DNA of 64,000 nucleotides, from the NCBI RefSeq assembly GCF_947496515.1, contig NZ_CANMDB010000015.1, positions 1 through 64,000 of the forward strand, written 5' to 3'. Below are positions 53,538 to 62,012 of this stretch, piece after piece; the stretch's first letter is position 1, and each line of letters starts with the position of its first letter. A program made the position numbers and the translations under genes. Source of the stretch: an uncultured Roseobacter sp. Lineage in GTDB: Bacteria > Pseudomonadota > Alphaproteobacteria > Rhodobacterales > Rhodobacteraceae. The notes under the pieces were generated by a model that was given only the letters and a program-made list of their open reading frames with translations, searched no databases and was not told the DNA's origin.

Positions 53538-54212
53538 TCAGATCTGATGCAGATCCGCCATGGCCTGCAACGCCTCGCGGTCCAATACCCGCACACCGCC
53601 ACGAGACGCTTCAATCACGCCTGCGCGGCGCCAGAGCGACAGTGTCTTCGACACGGCTTCACGTGTGGCGCCAACAAACTCCGCCAGTTCGGATTGCGAC
53701 AGCGGCAGGATTGACAGGTGTCTAGATCCGTCGAGCGTAAGATAGAGGATCTTGCGTGCCAAACGGGCGGACATGGGCAGAAAGACCTGTTCATTAAGTT
53801 GGCTGTTCATCCAGCGCATCCGCTGTCCGGCCAATTGGATCATATCAAGACCCAGATCGGGAGCTTTGCGGATCGCCCGGCGGACATCGGCGTTTCGGAC
53901 CCCGCGCAACCGTGCCTGTTCCAGCGCGGTCACGGTTGCCGTCCGTGCCCCGGGATCAAAGAGCGCGATTTCCCCGAAGAGCGCGCCCGGGCGCATCACA
54001 TCGAGCGAGAGCTTGCGCCCTTCCTGCGACAGAACGCTGAATTCCAACGCGCCAGATACAATCGCGTAGAGCGTATCGCCATCGTCTCCCTGTTCAAACA
54101 GCGTCTGACCCTCGGCAAGCGACACATCTGTCGCCACTGATTCGAGCAGGTCAAAGAGCTCTTGCGATGCGTGTGCGAGAAACCCGGCCTTGGGAAGTGT
54201 CACCCGTTCCAT
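53538..54212 (-). CDS. CRP/FNR-family regulator, probably cAMP-responsive
   Basis: A 224-aa protein. The cyclic-nucleotide domain has the phosphate cassette FGEIALFDPGARTATV (79-94), with Glu 81, Arg 90 and Thr 91 placed like E72, R82 and S83 of E. coli CRP, so cAMP binding is likely. There are no N-terminal Cys for an Fe-S cluster, which rules out FNR. The C-terminal recognition helix ATREAVSKTL (182-191) keeps Arg-Glu of CRP, with Lys for the third contact, predicting TGTGA-type sites. Such sites occur at 38051 and 51797 in this window. Binding of cGMP or another ligand cannot be excluded. Confidence 0.88.
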   Translation of the reverse strand: MERVTLPKAGFLAHASQELFDLLESVATDVSLAEGQTLFEQGDDGDTLYAIVSGALEFSVLSQEGRKLSLDVMRPGALFGEIALFDPGARTATVTALEQARLRGVRNADVRRAIRKAPDLGLDMIQLAGQRMRWMNSQLNEQVFLPMSARLARKILYLTLDGSRHLSILPLSQSELAEFVGATREAVSKTLSLWRRAGVIEASRGGVRVLDREALQAMADLHQI

Positions 54213-54524
54213 CCGGCACCTCTCGGTTCATATGGTCCGGCCAGGCCCAAGATCGTGTGACCACAACGGTTGCGTCCGCTGCGGATCAACAAGGGATGAA
54301 TGCTGAGGTGGTGCCGAGGCGACCCGGTCGCCGGAAGCGCACGTTGGTGGGGGCATCTCAAAAGTCCGGACCACCCACATACACAGTTCGCAACATAATA
54401 TGGCCGGACCGGTAAGGGTCCAACCCACTGTCTTGTTTCACTCGACCTCTCCCACAGAGTATCGGCAGGTTAGGCACCCCACTAAGGCATTGTCACGCGA
54501 AATCTCGCGTTAAGGTAGGCGTCT
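54213..54524. other. Upstream region of the crp-like gene
   Basis: 312 bp between mtaB and the crp-like gene, both on the minus strand. One half-site TGTGA occurs near 54257, but no full palindrome. No hairpin terminator for mtaB is clear. Confidence 0.45.
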
Positions 54525-55784
54525 TTAAGCCGAAACGGTCAGTGTGTTTTCGTCGCGCCCGTCGATCATGGCCGTGATGATATCGCCTTCGGGCTGCGGT
54601 GTCGTGAAGGTGACGGGGCAAAACTGCTCCGTCCGTCCCATTGTCGGGCTTTCCATCAGAACACGGTGGGCCCGCCCCACCTGGCCCCTCAGGTGGCGGT
54701 CGATTTGCTGATGACCAAGGGCGCGCAACCGCACTGCACGTGCCTTGATCGTGCCGCCATCCACCGCTGGCATCCGCGCGGCGGGTGTGCCGGAGCGTGG
54801 TGAGTAGGGGAAAACATGCAGCCAGGTGAGGCCACAGGCGGTCACAAGCGTCTCGGAGCTGTGAAACATCTGGTCGGTTTCCGTTGGAAAACCTGCGATG
54901 ATATCCGCCCCAAAGGTCATGTCCGGGCGCAGGCGACGTGCTTGTTGGGTAAAGCGGATTGCATCGTCCCGAAGGTGCCGCCGTTTCATGCGTTTGAGGA
55001 TCATGTCGTCGCCGTGCTGAAGCGAGAGATGCAGATGCGGCATAAGCCGCGCCTCCGTCGCGATGGCCTGCATGAGATTTTCGTCCACCTCGATGCTGTC
55101 GATGGAGCTGATCCGAAGCCGGGGCAGGTCGGGCACCAGCCGCAGGATGCGCATGACCAGATCGCCGAGTTTTGGTGCGGCGGGCAGATCGGCACCCCAG
55201 CTGGTCAGGTCCACACCGGTCAGGACCACCTCATTATACCCCGCATCCACCAGCCGCTTGATCTGGTCCACGACCACGCCGGCAGGGACGGATCGCGAAT
55301 TGCCACGGCCATAGGGAATGATGCAAAAGGTGCAGCGGTGGTCACAGCCATTTTGTACCTGAACATAGGCACGGCTGCGGGTGCCGAACCCGTCGATCAG
55401 GTGGCCCGCCGTTTCTGTCACCGACATGATGTCATCCACCTGCACGGCTTCTGTCGGGCCGATAAAATCGGTCGCCAGCGTCTGCCAGGCGGCTTTCTGC
55501 ATCTTTTCGGTATTGCCGATGACAGCGTCGACCTCATCCATACCAGCAAAGGTCCCCGGCTCGGTCTGGGCTGCGCAACCAGTCACGATCAAGCGTGCGC
55601 TCGGGTGAGCGCGGCGTAGTTTGCGGATTTCCTGCCGCGCCTTTCGGACGGCTTCGCCGGTCACAGCACAGGTGTTGACGATGACCGCGTCTTTGAGACC
55701 GGCCTGTGCGACGAGCTCTTTCATCGCCTCGGTTTCATAGGCGTTCAAGCGACAGCCCATGGTGGAGAAAACCGGCGCCTTCAC
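54525..55784 (-). CDS. mtaB: tRNA t6A37 methylthiotransferase MtaB
   Basis: A 419-aa radical SAM enzyme that converts t6A to ms2t6A at position 37 of tRNAs reading ANN codons. The N-terminal domain has Cys in MGCRLN, NTCAVT and VTGCAAQ for the auxiliary cluster. The radical SAM motif is CDHRCTFC. The C-terminal TRAM-like domain is short. MtaB rather than MiaB or RimO is supported by GCRLN and [15 protein letters not shown]. The GTG start at 55784 overlaps the dapF stop by 4 bp. Confidence 0.93.
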   Translation of the reverse strand: MKAPVFSTMGCRLNAYETEAMKELVAQAGLKDAVIVNTCAVTGEAVRKARQEIRKLRRAHPSARLIVTGCAAQTEPGTFAGMDEVDAVIGNTEKMQKAAWQTLATDFIGPTEAVQVDDIMSVTETAGHLIDGFGTRSRAYVQVQNGCDHRCTFCIIPYGRGNSRSVPAGVVVDQIKRLVDAGYNEVVLTGVDLTSWGADLPAAPKLGDLVMRILRLVPDLPRLRISSIDSIEVDENLMQAIATEARLMPHLHLSLQHGDDMILKRMKRRHLRDDAIRFTQQARRLRPDMTFGADIIAGFPTETDQMFHSSETLVTACGLTWLHVFPYSPRSGTPAARMPAVDGGTIKARAVRLRALGHQQIDRHLRGQVGRAHRVLMESPTMGRTEQFCPVTFTTPQPEGDIITAMIDGRDENTLTVSA

Positions 55785-56614
55785 GACAAGGATGCCAGGA
55801 ATTCCGGCGTCAACGTGCCATCGAAAACATGTGCTGTCGGGCCGGTCATCCAGACGCCGTCATCGCGCCAGTCCAGATCCAGCCGGCCGCCGTCAAGCGC
55901 GATCTCCACCTGTCGTCCGGTCAACCCTCGCCGGGCCGCCGCAACAGCTGTTGCACAGCTGGAAGACCCGGAGGCCAAGGTAATGCCCACGCCACGCTCC
56001 CACACGCGCATACGGATCCGGTCTGGCCCAGTGATCTCTGCGATCTGCACATTCGTGCGGTGTGGGAAGAGCGGATGGTGCTCGTACTGCGGGCCGAAGG
56101 TGTCGAGGTCGACGGCCATCACGTCCTCGACGAAGAAGGTGCAATGCGGGTTGCCCATCCCCGTTGCCACTGGCTTGCCCGCGATCGGCAGTGCCAGCGT
56201 GTCGACCTGCTGGGCGAGGGGGATCTGGTCCCAAGCGGTGTGTGGTGAGCCCATGTTGACGGACGTCAGTCCGTTGCCCGCATCCCGGGCGGAAAGCACG
56301 CCGCGCTCCGTCTTCAGCGTCAGATCGGATTGGCCTGTCTGATCCATCACATGCCGCGCGATGCAGCGTGTGGCATTGCCACAAGCCGCAGATGCAGACC
56401 CGTCCGCATTGTAGAACCGCAGTTCAAGCACACCTGATCTGTCCGACATCACCGCCAGTTGGTCAAAGCCTACACCGCGATGCCGGTCACCCAAGGCGCG
56501 CAGAAGGGACGGCTCCAAGGCGACGTCACCCCGCCGGGCATCGATGACGACGAAGTCATTTCCCAGCCCATGCATCTTCATGAAGGGCAAACCTGATGTG
56601 ACGAATCCAGACAT
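55781..56614 (-). CDS. dapF: Diaminopimelate epimerase
   Basis: A 277-aa cofactor-independent epimerase that makes meso-DAP from LL-DAP for peptidoglycan and lysine. The two catalytic Cys are in ACGNATRC and [22 protein letters not shown] is the standard start region. ATG 56614 (MSGFVTS) gives the family length; the frame extends 28 codons further upstream with no support. It is coupled to mtaB by a 4-bp overlap. Confidence 0.95.
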   Translation of the reverse strand: MSGFVTSGLPFMKMHGLGNDFVVIDARRGDVALEPSLLRALGDRHRGVGFDQLAVMSDRSGVLELRFYNADGSASAACGNATRCIARHVMDQTGQSDLTLKTERGVLSARDAGNGLTSVNMGSPHTAWDQIPLAQQVDTLALPIAGKPVATGMGNPHCTFFVEDVMAVDLDTFGPQYEHHPLFPHRTNVQIAEITGPDRIRMRVWERGVGITLASGSSSCATAVAAARRGLTGRQVEIALDGGRLDLDWRDDGVWMTGPTAHVFDGTLTPEFLASLS

Positions 56615-56719
56615 GCGCGCGATATAATCCGGTGCGGCAAAACTATCCAGTGTCTGCTCCGGGAAAGGGGTTTTTTGGGCTTGACCCTGACCCGCCATCT
56701 TTTTACTGACACAGACTGT

Positions 56720-56795
56720 GGGCCGTTAGCTCAGTTGGTAGAGCAACTGACTTTTAATCAGTGGGTCGCAGGTTCGAACCCTGCACGGCTCACCA
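56720..56795 (+). tRNA. tRNA-Lys (TTT anticodon)
   Basis: A 76-nt cloverleaf with encoded CCA. The acceptor GGGCCGT pairs with ACGGCTC (one G-U), the anticodon loop CTTTTAA gives TTT, and the T-arm is GCAGGTTCGAACCCTGC. It is preceded by dapF on the other strand and followed by an AT-rich stretch and a low-GC accessory region, which makes its 3' end a likely integration site. Confidence 0.97.
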
Positions 56796-57025
56796 CTGAA
56801 ATTAATTAAATTCAATGTCTTATGTGGGGCGCCGCGATTTGGCTGGCAGATTGAGTTTGCCTTGGGGGACATATGGGGGACAAATTGCCGATGTTGGTGG
56901 CGCTTTGACCTCTAATCAGGGCTCAGCTATTTCGTTGACAAGACTAGCGCGAGTCGTGTGATCAGAGGTCGCACCGTATGCCTCAGGCGACTTTCCAGTG
57001 GATCACCAACAGCCCACGGCCGTCA
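56796..57025. other. Junction after tRNA-Lys
   Basis: AT-rich sequence (TTAATTAAATT) directly after the tRNA, then an 11-bp tandem pair with TGGGGGACA at 56863 and 56874. No gene. I could not find a second copy of the tRNA end in the window, so an att pair is not shown. Confidence 0.5.
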
Positions 57026-57286
57026 TCACTGCACCTCACGGGCCAAGCACTCAGCCCGGTAGACGTAGTATCTTGCCCTCCCACGACAGTCACATCGCCG
57101 ACACCGAAACCGCCTGACCAGGTTGACCAATGGCATAGACGGGTTGAACCGGAGGTAAAGCTGATATGGCGGTACCATGTACTTATGAGAGCAATCGGCG
57201 CAGATGACTTCAAGCACGTCCGCCGCTGTGAGATCACAAATCCTGACGTGGTGACCGAAGCCATAGACTTGAGAGATGAGCGGCAT
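57026..57286 (-). CDS. Zinc-ribbon small protein (86 aa)
   Basis: A protein with two CxxC knuckles: ICADCSHKY near residue 31 and FRCRRCDCRG near residue 62, joined by a Pro-Tyr/Leu-rich segment. Such four-Cys proteins in alphaproteobacteria are uncharacterised. The ATG at 57286 has no clear ribosome binding site, so an alternative start is possible. A related-looking string (CQTCGRQYQM) occurs in a frame of the decayed element near 4.1 kb. Confidence 0.6.
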   Translation of the reverse strand: MPLISQVYGFGHHVRICDLTAADVLEVICADCSHKYMVPPYQLYLRFNPSMPLVNLVRRFRCRRCDCRGRARYYVYRAECLAREVQ

Positions 57287-57322
57287 ACGAGAGAGAACAT
57301 AATAAGAACATGCGTTCCGAGT

Positions 57323-57988
57323 CTAGCTACTGATTTCGGGTTGCTCTGTCATTCGTTCACCCTCACCGATCAACAGCATCAGATCCGCAGAGATACCACC
57401 AAGCAAGCTGTAGGCCGCGTCAGGCGAGCCTGTGAGCCAAGTCTCGTAGGCGTCCGGCGGGAGTATCACCGGCATACGGGTGTGGTACTGAGCGGCGAAG
57501 CTGTTGGGGCTGGCCGTCATGATAGAAAAGACCATGGCGTCAATCTCTGTCTCGCCTAGTGTTCCCACCTGCCGTTTCCATATCCCCGCAAAGGCAAAGC
57601 CCTCTGCATCCCTCACGTTAGCCCAGTGGTAGGTGGCCGGGTTGCGGCCCGTGGCCTCTGCATACGCCGTCGCAGGGATCAGGCAGCGCCGTGTCTCGAA
57701 GCTATCACGCCATAGGGGTGCGGACCTCACCTTGTCGTCGCGTGTGTTGTTCCATGCCTGTGGCTTGAGCCATTTGCCGGTCTTCTTGGATTTGTTGGGA
57801 GTGAGGAAACCCCAAGAGCCGCGGACAAGCTCTCTGTCTCCATCATCGATCAGGACAATGGGAGCCTCATCCTTCGGCCATATCGACCGCATTGGCTCCA
57901 GGTTCCCGACCCTTGCCCGATCAGGCTGCACATCGAAAATATGGCGGACCGCGTCAAGCGGCATGGTCATTGAATAGAGATTACACAC
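57323..57988 (-). CDS. SRAP (SOS response-associated peptidase/HMCES) protein
   Basis: A 221-aa protein that forms a stable thiazolidine link with abasic sites in single-stranded DNA. Catalytic Cys 2 follows the initiator Met (MCNLYS). The Asn and Arg in WNNTRDDKV, Glu in AYAE and His in YHTRMPVIL complete the active site. The start is GTG 57988. It is often found in islands and prophages as well as in core genomes; here it opens the accessory region. It is divergent from the K+ channel gene. Confidence 0.93.
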   Translation of the reverse strand: MCNLYSMTMPLDAVRHIFDVQPDRARVGNLEPMRSIWPKDEAPIVLIDDGDRELVRGSWGFLTPNKSKKTGKWLKPQAWNNTRDDKVRSAPLWRDSFETRRCLIPATAYAEATGRNPATYHWANVRDAEGFAFAGIWKRQVGTLGETEIDAMVFSIMTASPNSFAAQYHTRMPVILPPDAYETWLTGSPDAAYSLLGGISADLMLLIGEGERMTEQPEISS

Positions 57989-58136
57989 TGCGCCAAGGAT
58001 AAGGCCGGAAGCAGTCTATGTGAAGGAGCGACCGCAAAGCGCTCCGAAGCAGAACACTAAGCAGAGTTCTTCAACGCCTAACCAGCCCCACCAACGTAGG
58101 GATTGTCCCAATTGCGGTTAAGGGCAATATAGCCGT

Positions 58137-58150
58137 CCAAGGTGCCTTGG
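58137..58150. promoter_or_regulatory. Palindrome upstream of the K+ channel gene
   Basis: CCAAGG-TG-CCTTGG is a perfect 6-bp inverted repeat 38 bp before the channel ATG, in the divergent region with the SRAP gene. It is a candidate operator. Confidence 0.4.
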
Positions 58151-58187
58151 TGGACCGTTAATTTATTGAACTAAAAGAAATAGATAC

Positions 58188-58658
58188 ATGAATTTGTTTG
58201 TAACTGCTGTCGGAGCACTTTTTGTCTTCTCGGTTGCTTCTTTGGCGTTTCCTAAGGACGCAACTGATACCGGGCTTCTGATCAGGTACCTAGGCATCCT
58301 ATTTTTTCTCTTGATTCTTGCCTTAAGGTTGTTTGCCGGTGCTAAGCAGAGACAGTCACTGCCCTTTGCCTTGCTGCTTTTTGGTCAGGTTTACTACATT
58401 CTGATCAAAGGTTTCGCTAGCCTCTATGCAAAGACAGGCATCATAATCCATGATGCCCAATGGTTTGAGGTGGATCGGTTTGACTATGTTTACTTCGCCT
58501 TCATCACCATCACGTCTCTCGGTTATGGGGATGTAGCTCCGACGCCAGAATCCCGTCCGATTGTTGTTGTCAATGTGTGTGTTGGAGTAGTCATCAATGC
58601 CCTCTTCGTCTCTGTGCTGTTTAGAGCAATAACAGGAAGAGCACAGGGGAATGGCTAG
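58188..58658 (+). CDS. Two-pore-helix potassium channel protein
   Basis: A 156-aa ion channel. Hydrophobic segments lie at about residues 5-20, 32-50, 58-76 and 130-150, and the pore loop ends with the selectivity filter TITSLGYGDVAP (about residues 113-124). There is no cytoplasmic RCK domain or voltage sensor, so gating is unclear. GC is lower than in core genes and the codons are less biased, in line with transfer. Stand-alone small K+ channels occur as accessory genes and as effectors in some defence loci, but no partner is visible here. Confidence 0.88.
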   Translation: MNLFVTAVGALFVFSVASLAFPKDATDTGLLIRYLGILFFLLILALRLFAGAKQRQSLPFALLLFGQVYYILIKGFASLYAKTGIIIHDAQWFEVDRFDYVYFAFITITSLGYGDVAPTPESRPIVVVNVCVGVVINALFVSVLFRAITGRAQGNG

Positions 58659-59145
58659 AAAGCGCCTGCCGGAGAATGCACTAGGCTGCGCTCAGACACA
58701 TAAGATGTTGCCGGGTGATCCGGGTGAGACGTTCTTTTGGAGTTGAGCATCGCTTGAAGTGTCTGTTGCGCGAAAGGCGCTTGATTGCCCGAAGTTCAAC
58801 TAGGTAAGGTTTCGCTCCATGCTCGCCTTTATTCGCCCAACTGAGCGCTAGAAAGAGCGGAGCCGCTTGACCAGCAGTCTTCCACGTGTCGGCTCAATTT
58901 CTGAGTGAAGAGAGAACCTGCCCATCATGACTGACCCGCAAGATTAACAAGGGGTTAACCGATAGGTTTGTCCATCAAAACATAGACTCAGCACGGAATT
59001 TCGTATAGCTACTAAAGGAGGGGGTCACACCACTTGTGGCGGACCCCCTCTAGAAATCGCTGTCGAGCAACGCTTATGCACCACATATGTCCCACAAGAA
59101 GGACATGAAGTCAACGTTCGATGGCCCTTAAAATAGGTTATAAAG
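58659..59145. other. 490-bp gap with a strong hairpin
   Basis: No gene is visible. At 59018-59050, GAGGGGGTC and GACCCCCTC form a 9-bp stem enclosing an inner CCAC-TT-GTGG hairpin. On the minus strand it is followed by CTTTAG. This is stronger than needed for a terminator with no upstream minus-strand gene nearby, so an unannotated small RNA is possible. Confidence 0.5.
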
Positions 59146-59334
59146 GTGACTATCGATCAGTACTGGGCAAAGCTCAAACATCATGGCTTCACACCTTTTA
59201 GGATGCGCGAGAACTACGCAATTCTCACCGGGCCGGAAGGTGAAAAGGTCGGAATACCAACTCCAGATCAACTTACTTCAGAACAACGTCTCGAGGAAAT
59301 TAGCCACTTCCTGAAGACGCATATTCTCTGTTAG
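59146..59334 (+). CDS. Small HicA-like protein (62 aa)
   Basis: A GTG-started frame. The pattern LKHHGFTPFRMRENYAIL-TGPEG-KVGIP resembles the compact double-stranded RNA-binding fold of HicA (hGF...r..H/Y..h..p.G..v.iP), but the His that is catalytic in HicA is Tyr or Asn here, so RNase activity is doubtful. Its end overlaps by 4 bp the end of the HicB-like gene on the other strand. The ribosome binding site is weak. Confidence 0.5.
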   Translation: MTIDQYWAKLKHHGFTPFRMRENYAILTGPEGEKVGIPTPDQLTSEQRLEEISHFLKTHILC

Positions 59335-59594
59335 CAAGCTCGAGCTACAGCAGTTTTTGGAACGACCACCCACGGTGATACTGCAGAGTTATGTTTCTCT
59401 TCCGTCTCAAGCACGACTACGTTCTCGCCTTGCGCTTCGAACAGGTCCGCAATCATCTCTTTGACCGCTAGCTGCAGTTCTTCGATTGACTTCGCTGCTG
59501 CGTGGATACCCACCAGATCAGTACTGGTTGCCCGAAACAGACCTGATTGTGTTGCTTCAATCCGGATATTTACGATTTTCGCCCGATTGTCCAT
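59331..59594 (-). CDS. HicB/DUF1902-like protein (87 aa)
   Basis: A partial RNase H-like fold as in HicB antitoxins and DUF1902: RIEATQSGLFRATSTDLVG, then a helix SIEELQLAVKEMIADLFEAQ. There is no C-terminal DNA-binding domain (length too short). GGGAAAG precedes the ATG. It lies tail-to-tail with a HicA-like frame rather than in the usual cotranscribed order. An inverted repeat 100 bp upstream could be its operator. Confidence 0.65.
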   Translation of the reverse strand: MDNRAKIVNIRIEATQSGLFRATSTDLVGIHAAAKSIEELQLAVKEMIADLFEAQGENVVVLETEEKHNSAVSPWVVVPKTAVARAC

Positions 59595-59692
59595 TTGGTG
59601 CTTTCCCGTGGCAGCATTTCTGCTGTCCCCATAACGCCCCCAAGCATCTGGGAATTCCTTAAAGATATGGCTTTTGAACGCTAGTTGGCAAT

Positions 59693-59711
59693 AGGTAAGT
59701 TAATATTACCT
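59693..59711. promoter_or_regulatory. Inverted repeat upstream of the HicB-like gene
   Basis: AGGTAA and TTACCT are separated by 7 AT-rich bases, about 100 bp upstream of the HicB-like ATG. It is a plausible operator for an antitoxin-type autorepressor or another regulator. Confidence 0.4.
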
Positions 59712-60003
59712 TAAAGCGCGCGGAAGTGTGCTGCACGTTCTCCATGACAAATTTACTGTCAAAACGCTTTGCGACACTACGTCACTGATGGATACCACCT
59801 GCACCCACTTTGGTCCCAAGCGACCTCGCTTACCGGATCAAAGCGCACGAAGGCTTGAGATTGAGGGTCGAGAAGGTTGGCAATCAACGGACAGCTGGTG
59901 ACTTCGCCACCCCGAATGGCGGTTCCGCCGGAAGCGAACTGACATCAAACCACTTGAAGCCTGTGTTCGAGCGCTTCGGCTGCCTGCTACGACTAATGTA
60001 ACG
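59712..60003. other. Gene-free segment
   Basis: A short plus-strand frame (59810-60001) has no start signal or family pattern. I see nothing else. Confidence 0.5.
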
Positions 60004-60495
60004 TCAAGACGAAGAAGCCACTACCAACGGCGGCTCTTTGGGAAAGCTGGTGATGTCGAACCACCTGAACGCCGTCCCATCGTCGTTCTTCCGGTCTCCG
60101 TAGCGGATCGTCTGCCCATTGGTCGCCTGCCGGATCAACGCGGCGCGGAAGGCTCGCAGGTCCAATATCCACCACCTGTCCAGCCCGCCACAGGGGTCGG
60201 CATGGCCATAAAACATCCAGTCGGCATATCCGTTGACGATTTTCGAAAGCTCAGTCTCCCCGCCGTTCGGCACTTCGGTTCTCACTGTGAAGTGGTTCGG
60301 AAAGCGCTCGGCATAGCCTGGGCGGCGCACGCGGGCGGCGATGCGCATATCCTTGGCTCCGAACATCAGTAGGTCTGTGGCCTCGTGCCAGTCCAGCACA
60401 TCAGGGGCGTTGTGGAGGAGATGCGCGCCCACGATGCGCTGGATCTGGGGGAGGTACTGATCGGACCAAATGCGGTTTCGGACATAGATGTTCAT
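60004..60495 (-). CDS. Phage-type hypothetical protein (163 aa), possible PD-(D/E)XK fold
   Basis: A soluble protein. The order EATDLLMF, then KDMRIAARVRRPGY, FTVRTE and ETELSKIVNGYADWMFYG recalls small nuclease-fold proteins of alphaproteobacterial prophages, with Glu-x-x-Lys-like residues near residue 82-90, but a complete active site is not obvious. No good ribosome binding site is visible before ATG 60495. It ends the minus-strand series of the island. Confidence 0.55.
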   Translation of the reverse strand: MNIYVRNRIWSDQYLPQIQRIVGAHLLHNAPDVLDWHEATDLLMFGAKDMRIAARVRRPGYAERFPNHFTVRTEVPNGGETELSKIVNGYADWMFYGHADPCGGLDRWWILDLRAFRAALIRQATNGQTIRYGDRKNDDGTAFRWFDITSFPKEPPLVVASSS

Positions 60496-60551
60496 ATTTG
60501 AAATGGCCCGAAATGCGGGCGCTGCTTTGTGGAAATAATCTTAGGGTAATC

Positions 60552-60902
60552 TCAGGGTTCGTCGTATTCAAAATACTCAGGGTTCAACGTGAACACTTCG
60601 ACACCGCGTGCCATTAGCGCTTCAATATGACGCTCTGCCTGGTGGCGTTTAGTGCCGAGGGCGGTTTCCGTTGCCAGGATCAGCTTATCGCCAGGCCGTA
60701 GGAACCTGTTGCTCAACTTGCTGTAGGATGAACGGTGTTGAATGTGCCCAGTTGGTTCATCTGCAAAGACATGCTGAGCCCCCATGAAGTAGAGCTTGCG
60801 GGCCTCGCTTGCTGCCTGATCCACAGTGCGGGCGACGAGATAGCCGTAGACCACCCCGCCGCCTTCACGGAAAGCCTCAGGGGTACATGCTCCGCAGGTC
60901 AT
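60552..60902 (-). CDS. Serine-recombinase-like domain lacking catalytic residues
   Basis: A 116-aa protein. It follows the resolvase N-terminal fold strand by strand: YGYLVARTVDQ aligns with the YGYARVSTxDQ motif, then GAQHVFADEPTGHIQHRSS, RPGDKLIL and the HIEALMARGVEVF helix. The catalytic Ser is replaced by Arg and the nearby Arg by Val, so it cannot cleave DNA by this mechanism. There is no DNA-binding C-terminal domain. Its ATG overlaps the stop of the 72-aa gene by 4 bp. A regulatory or scaffold role is possible. Confidence 0.7.
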   Translation of the reverse strand: MTCGACTPEAFREGGGVVYGYLVARTVDQAASEARKLYFMGAQHVFADEPTGHIQHRSSYSKLSNRFLRPGDKLILATETALGTKRHQAERHIEALMARGVEVFTLNPEYFEYDEP

Positions 60903-61117
60903 GCCGAACCTGGATGGTAGTGAACCTGACGCATGAATTCCGCATCGTCCAAGCCATGTCCAATGGCGGCTTGTAGCGAAGCCAGAACCGCTTTCGGTTG
61001 GGCCAATTCATCGACCCTGTTCTCAAGCTGTTGAAGGGCCAGGGTCAAGGCCCTTACCTGCCTGATAGAATCGAGGACCTGCCGATAACAGGCCATCTCC
61101 GCTTCGCAAAACCTCAT
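60899..61117 (-). CDS. Small helical protein (72 aa)
   Basis: Starts at ATG 61117, which overlaps the stop of the preceding gene (ATGA), and ends overlapping the next start by 4 bp. It is predicted as coiled coil: YRQVLDSIRQVRALTLALQQ and LENRVDELAQPKAVLASLQA. The frame extends further upstream, but the overlap start is more likely. No family is recognised. It is the middle gene of a three-gene unit. Confidence 0.6.
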   Translation of the reverse strand: MRFCEAEMACYRQVLDSIRQVRALTLALQQLENRVDELAQPKAVLASLQAAIGHGLDDAEFMRQVHYHPGSA

Positions 61118-61950
61118 TCCATGCGCTTTCCAGCCATGAGCCATGCCCCGTGGCGCAGGTTGGCCAGCATCTTGTTGTTTGGGTTCTCCATCTCGCGCTC
61201 CCAGTCGGCTGTGCCTGCGATTGAGGACGGGCCAAAGTCTTTCCAGCACAGATCAGCCAGTGCAGCTACGCCCTCGGCAGTGCGTGGCACATAATTGATC
61301 GCCTCTTCGCAGACTTGATAGTAAGCATCGTCTACATCCACATAAGCCGGACTATTGGGAAGATGAGCCCTTTTATCAATGCACCGTTTCAGCTCTTCGC
61401 GGCGGTCCCGCAGGCGAACCAGAGGGTCAATCTCGGCAAGGATTTCTGTCATCTCTTCTTGCAGGATGGCCAGCGTTTCAGCCGTTAACTCACCTCGGAG
61501 TAGGCACGATACCTTGCGCAGTGCGTCAATTGGGTTGTCTGGGCAAAGTGCGCGTAGCTTCTGCTCGGCCAGCTCAACGCCGTTTGTGGATGGGTGAGCG
61601 TCAAAAAAGCTCTCGAAGTCCGGCTTGCCCTCTGAATCAGCCTTATCTCGCGCAACCCTGGCCTGATCTCGCTTGTGTCGCGCAAATTCTATTTCGGTAA
61701 CCGCCGCCAAGATGCTGCCAGAGGTGGGCATTTGGTCCAGTTGGGGCGTGTGCCGCTGCTGGGGACCAGTTCCGCTAATAAGCCAGTCCAACGAAAGGTT
61801 GGCTTTCTTTGCAAACTCAAAGAGGCTTTTGGAAACCTGGCCGTTGGCGGTCATTATATTCTCGGGAACGTCCACTCCCGCTGCGTCACAGTGAGCAGAA
61901 ATTCGGGCCTTGATGGCGTCGGCGTCAATAACCGGTGTTTGGATTGTCAT
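61114..61950 (-). CDS. Phage-type hypothetical protein (278 aa)
   Basis: First gene of the three-gene unit. ATG 61950 has GGAAG 9 nt upstream. The N-terminal part has SLFEFAKKANLSLDWLISGTGP, as seen in phage proteins with degenerate helix-turn-helix domains. The middle is a long charged helix (EIEFARHKRDQARVARDKAD), and the C-terminus is acidic. I do not recognise a function; it could be a phage-type regulator. Confidence 0.55.
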   Translation of the reverse strand: MTIQTPVIDADAIKARISAHCDAAGVDVPENIMTANGQVSKSLFEFAKKANLSLDWLISGTGPQQRHTPQLDQMPTSGSILAAVTEIEFARHKRDQARVARDKADSEGKPDFESFFDAHPSTNGVELAEQKLRALCPDNPIDALRKVSCLLRGELTAETLAILQEEMTEILAEIDPLVRLRDRREELKRCIDKRAHLPNSPAYVDVDDAYYQVCEEAINYVPRTAEGVAALADLCWKDFGPSSIAGTADWEREMENPNNKMLANLRHGAWLMAGKRME

Positions 61951-62012
61951 GATCAATTCTTCCCTTATGAGGCGGGGATCTGCGCCGCCTTGTTCGTGTT
62001 TGAGTAGTTCGT

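Noticed and set aside
53538-54212. FNR-type oxygen sensor
   Set aside because: There is no N-terminal Cys cluster, and the phosphate cassette matches cAMP-binding CRP instead.
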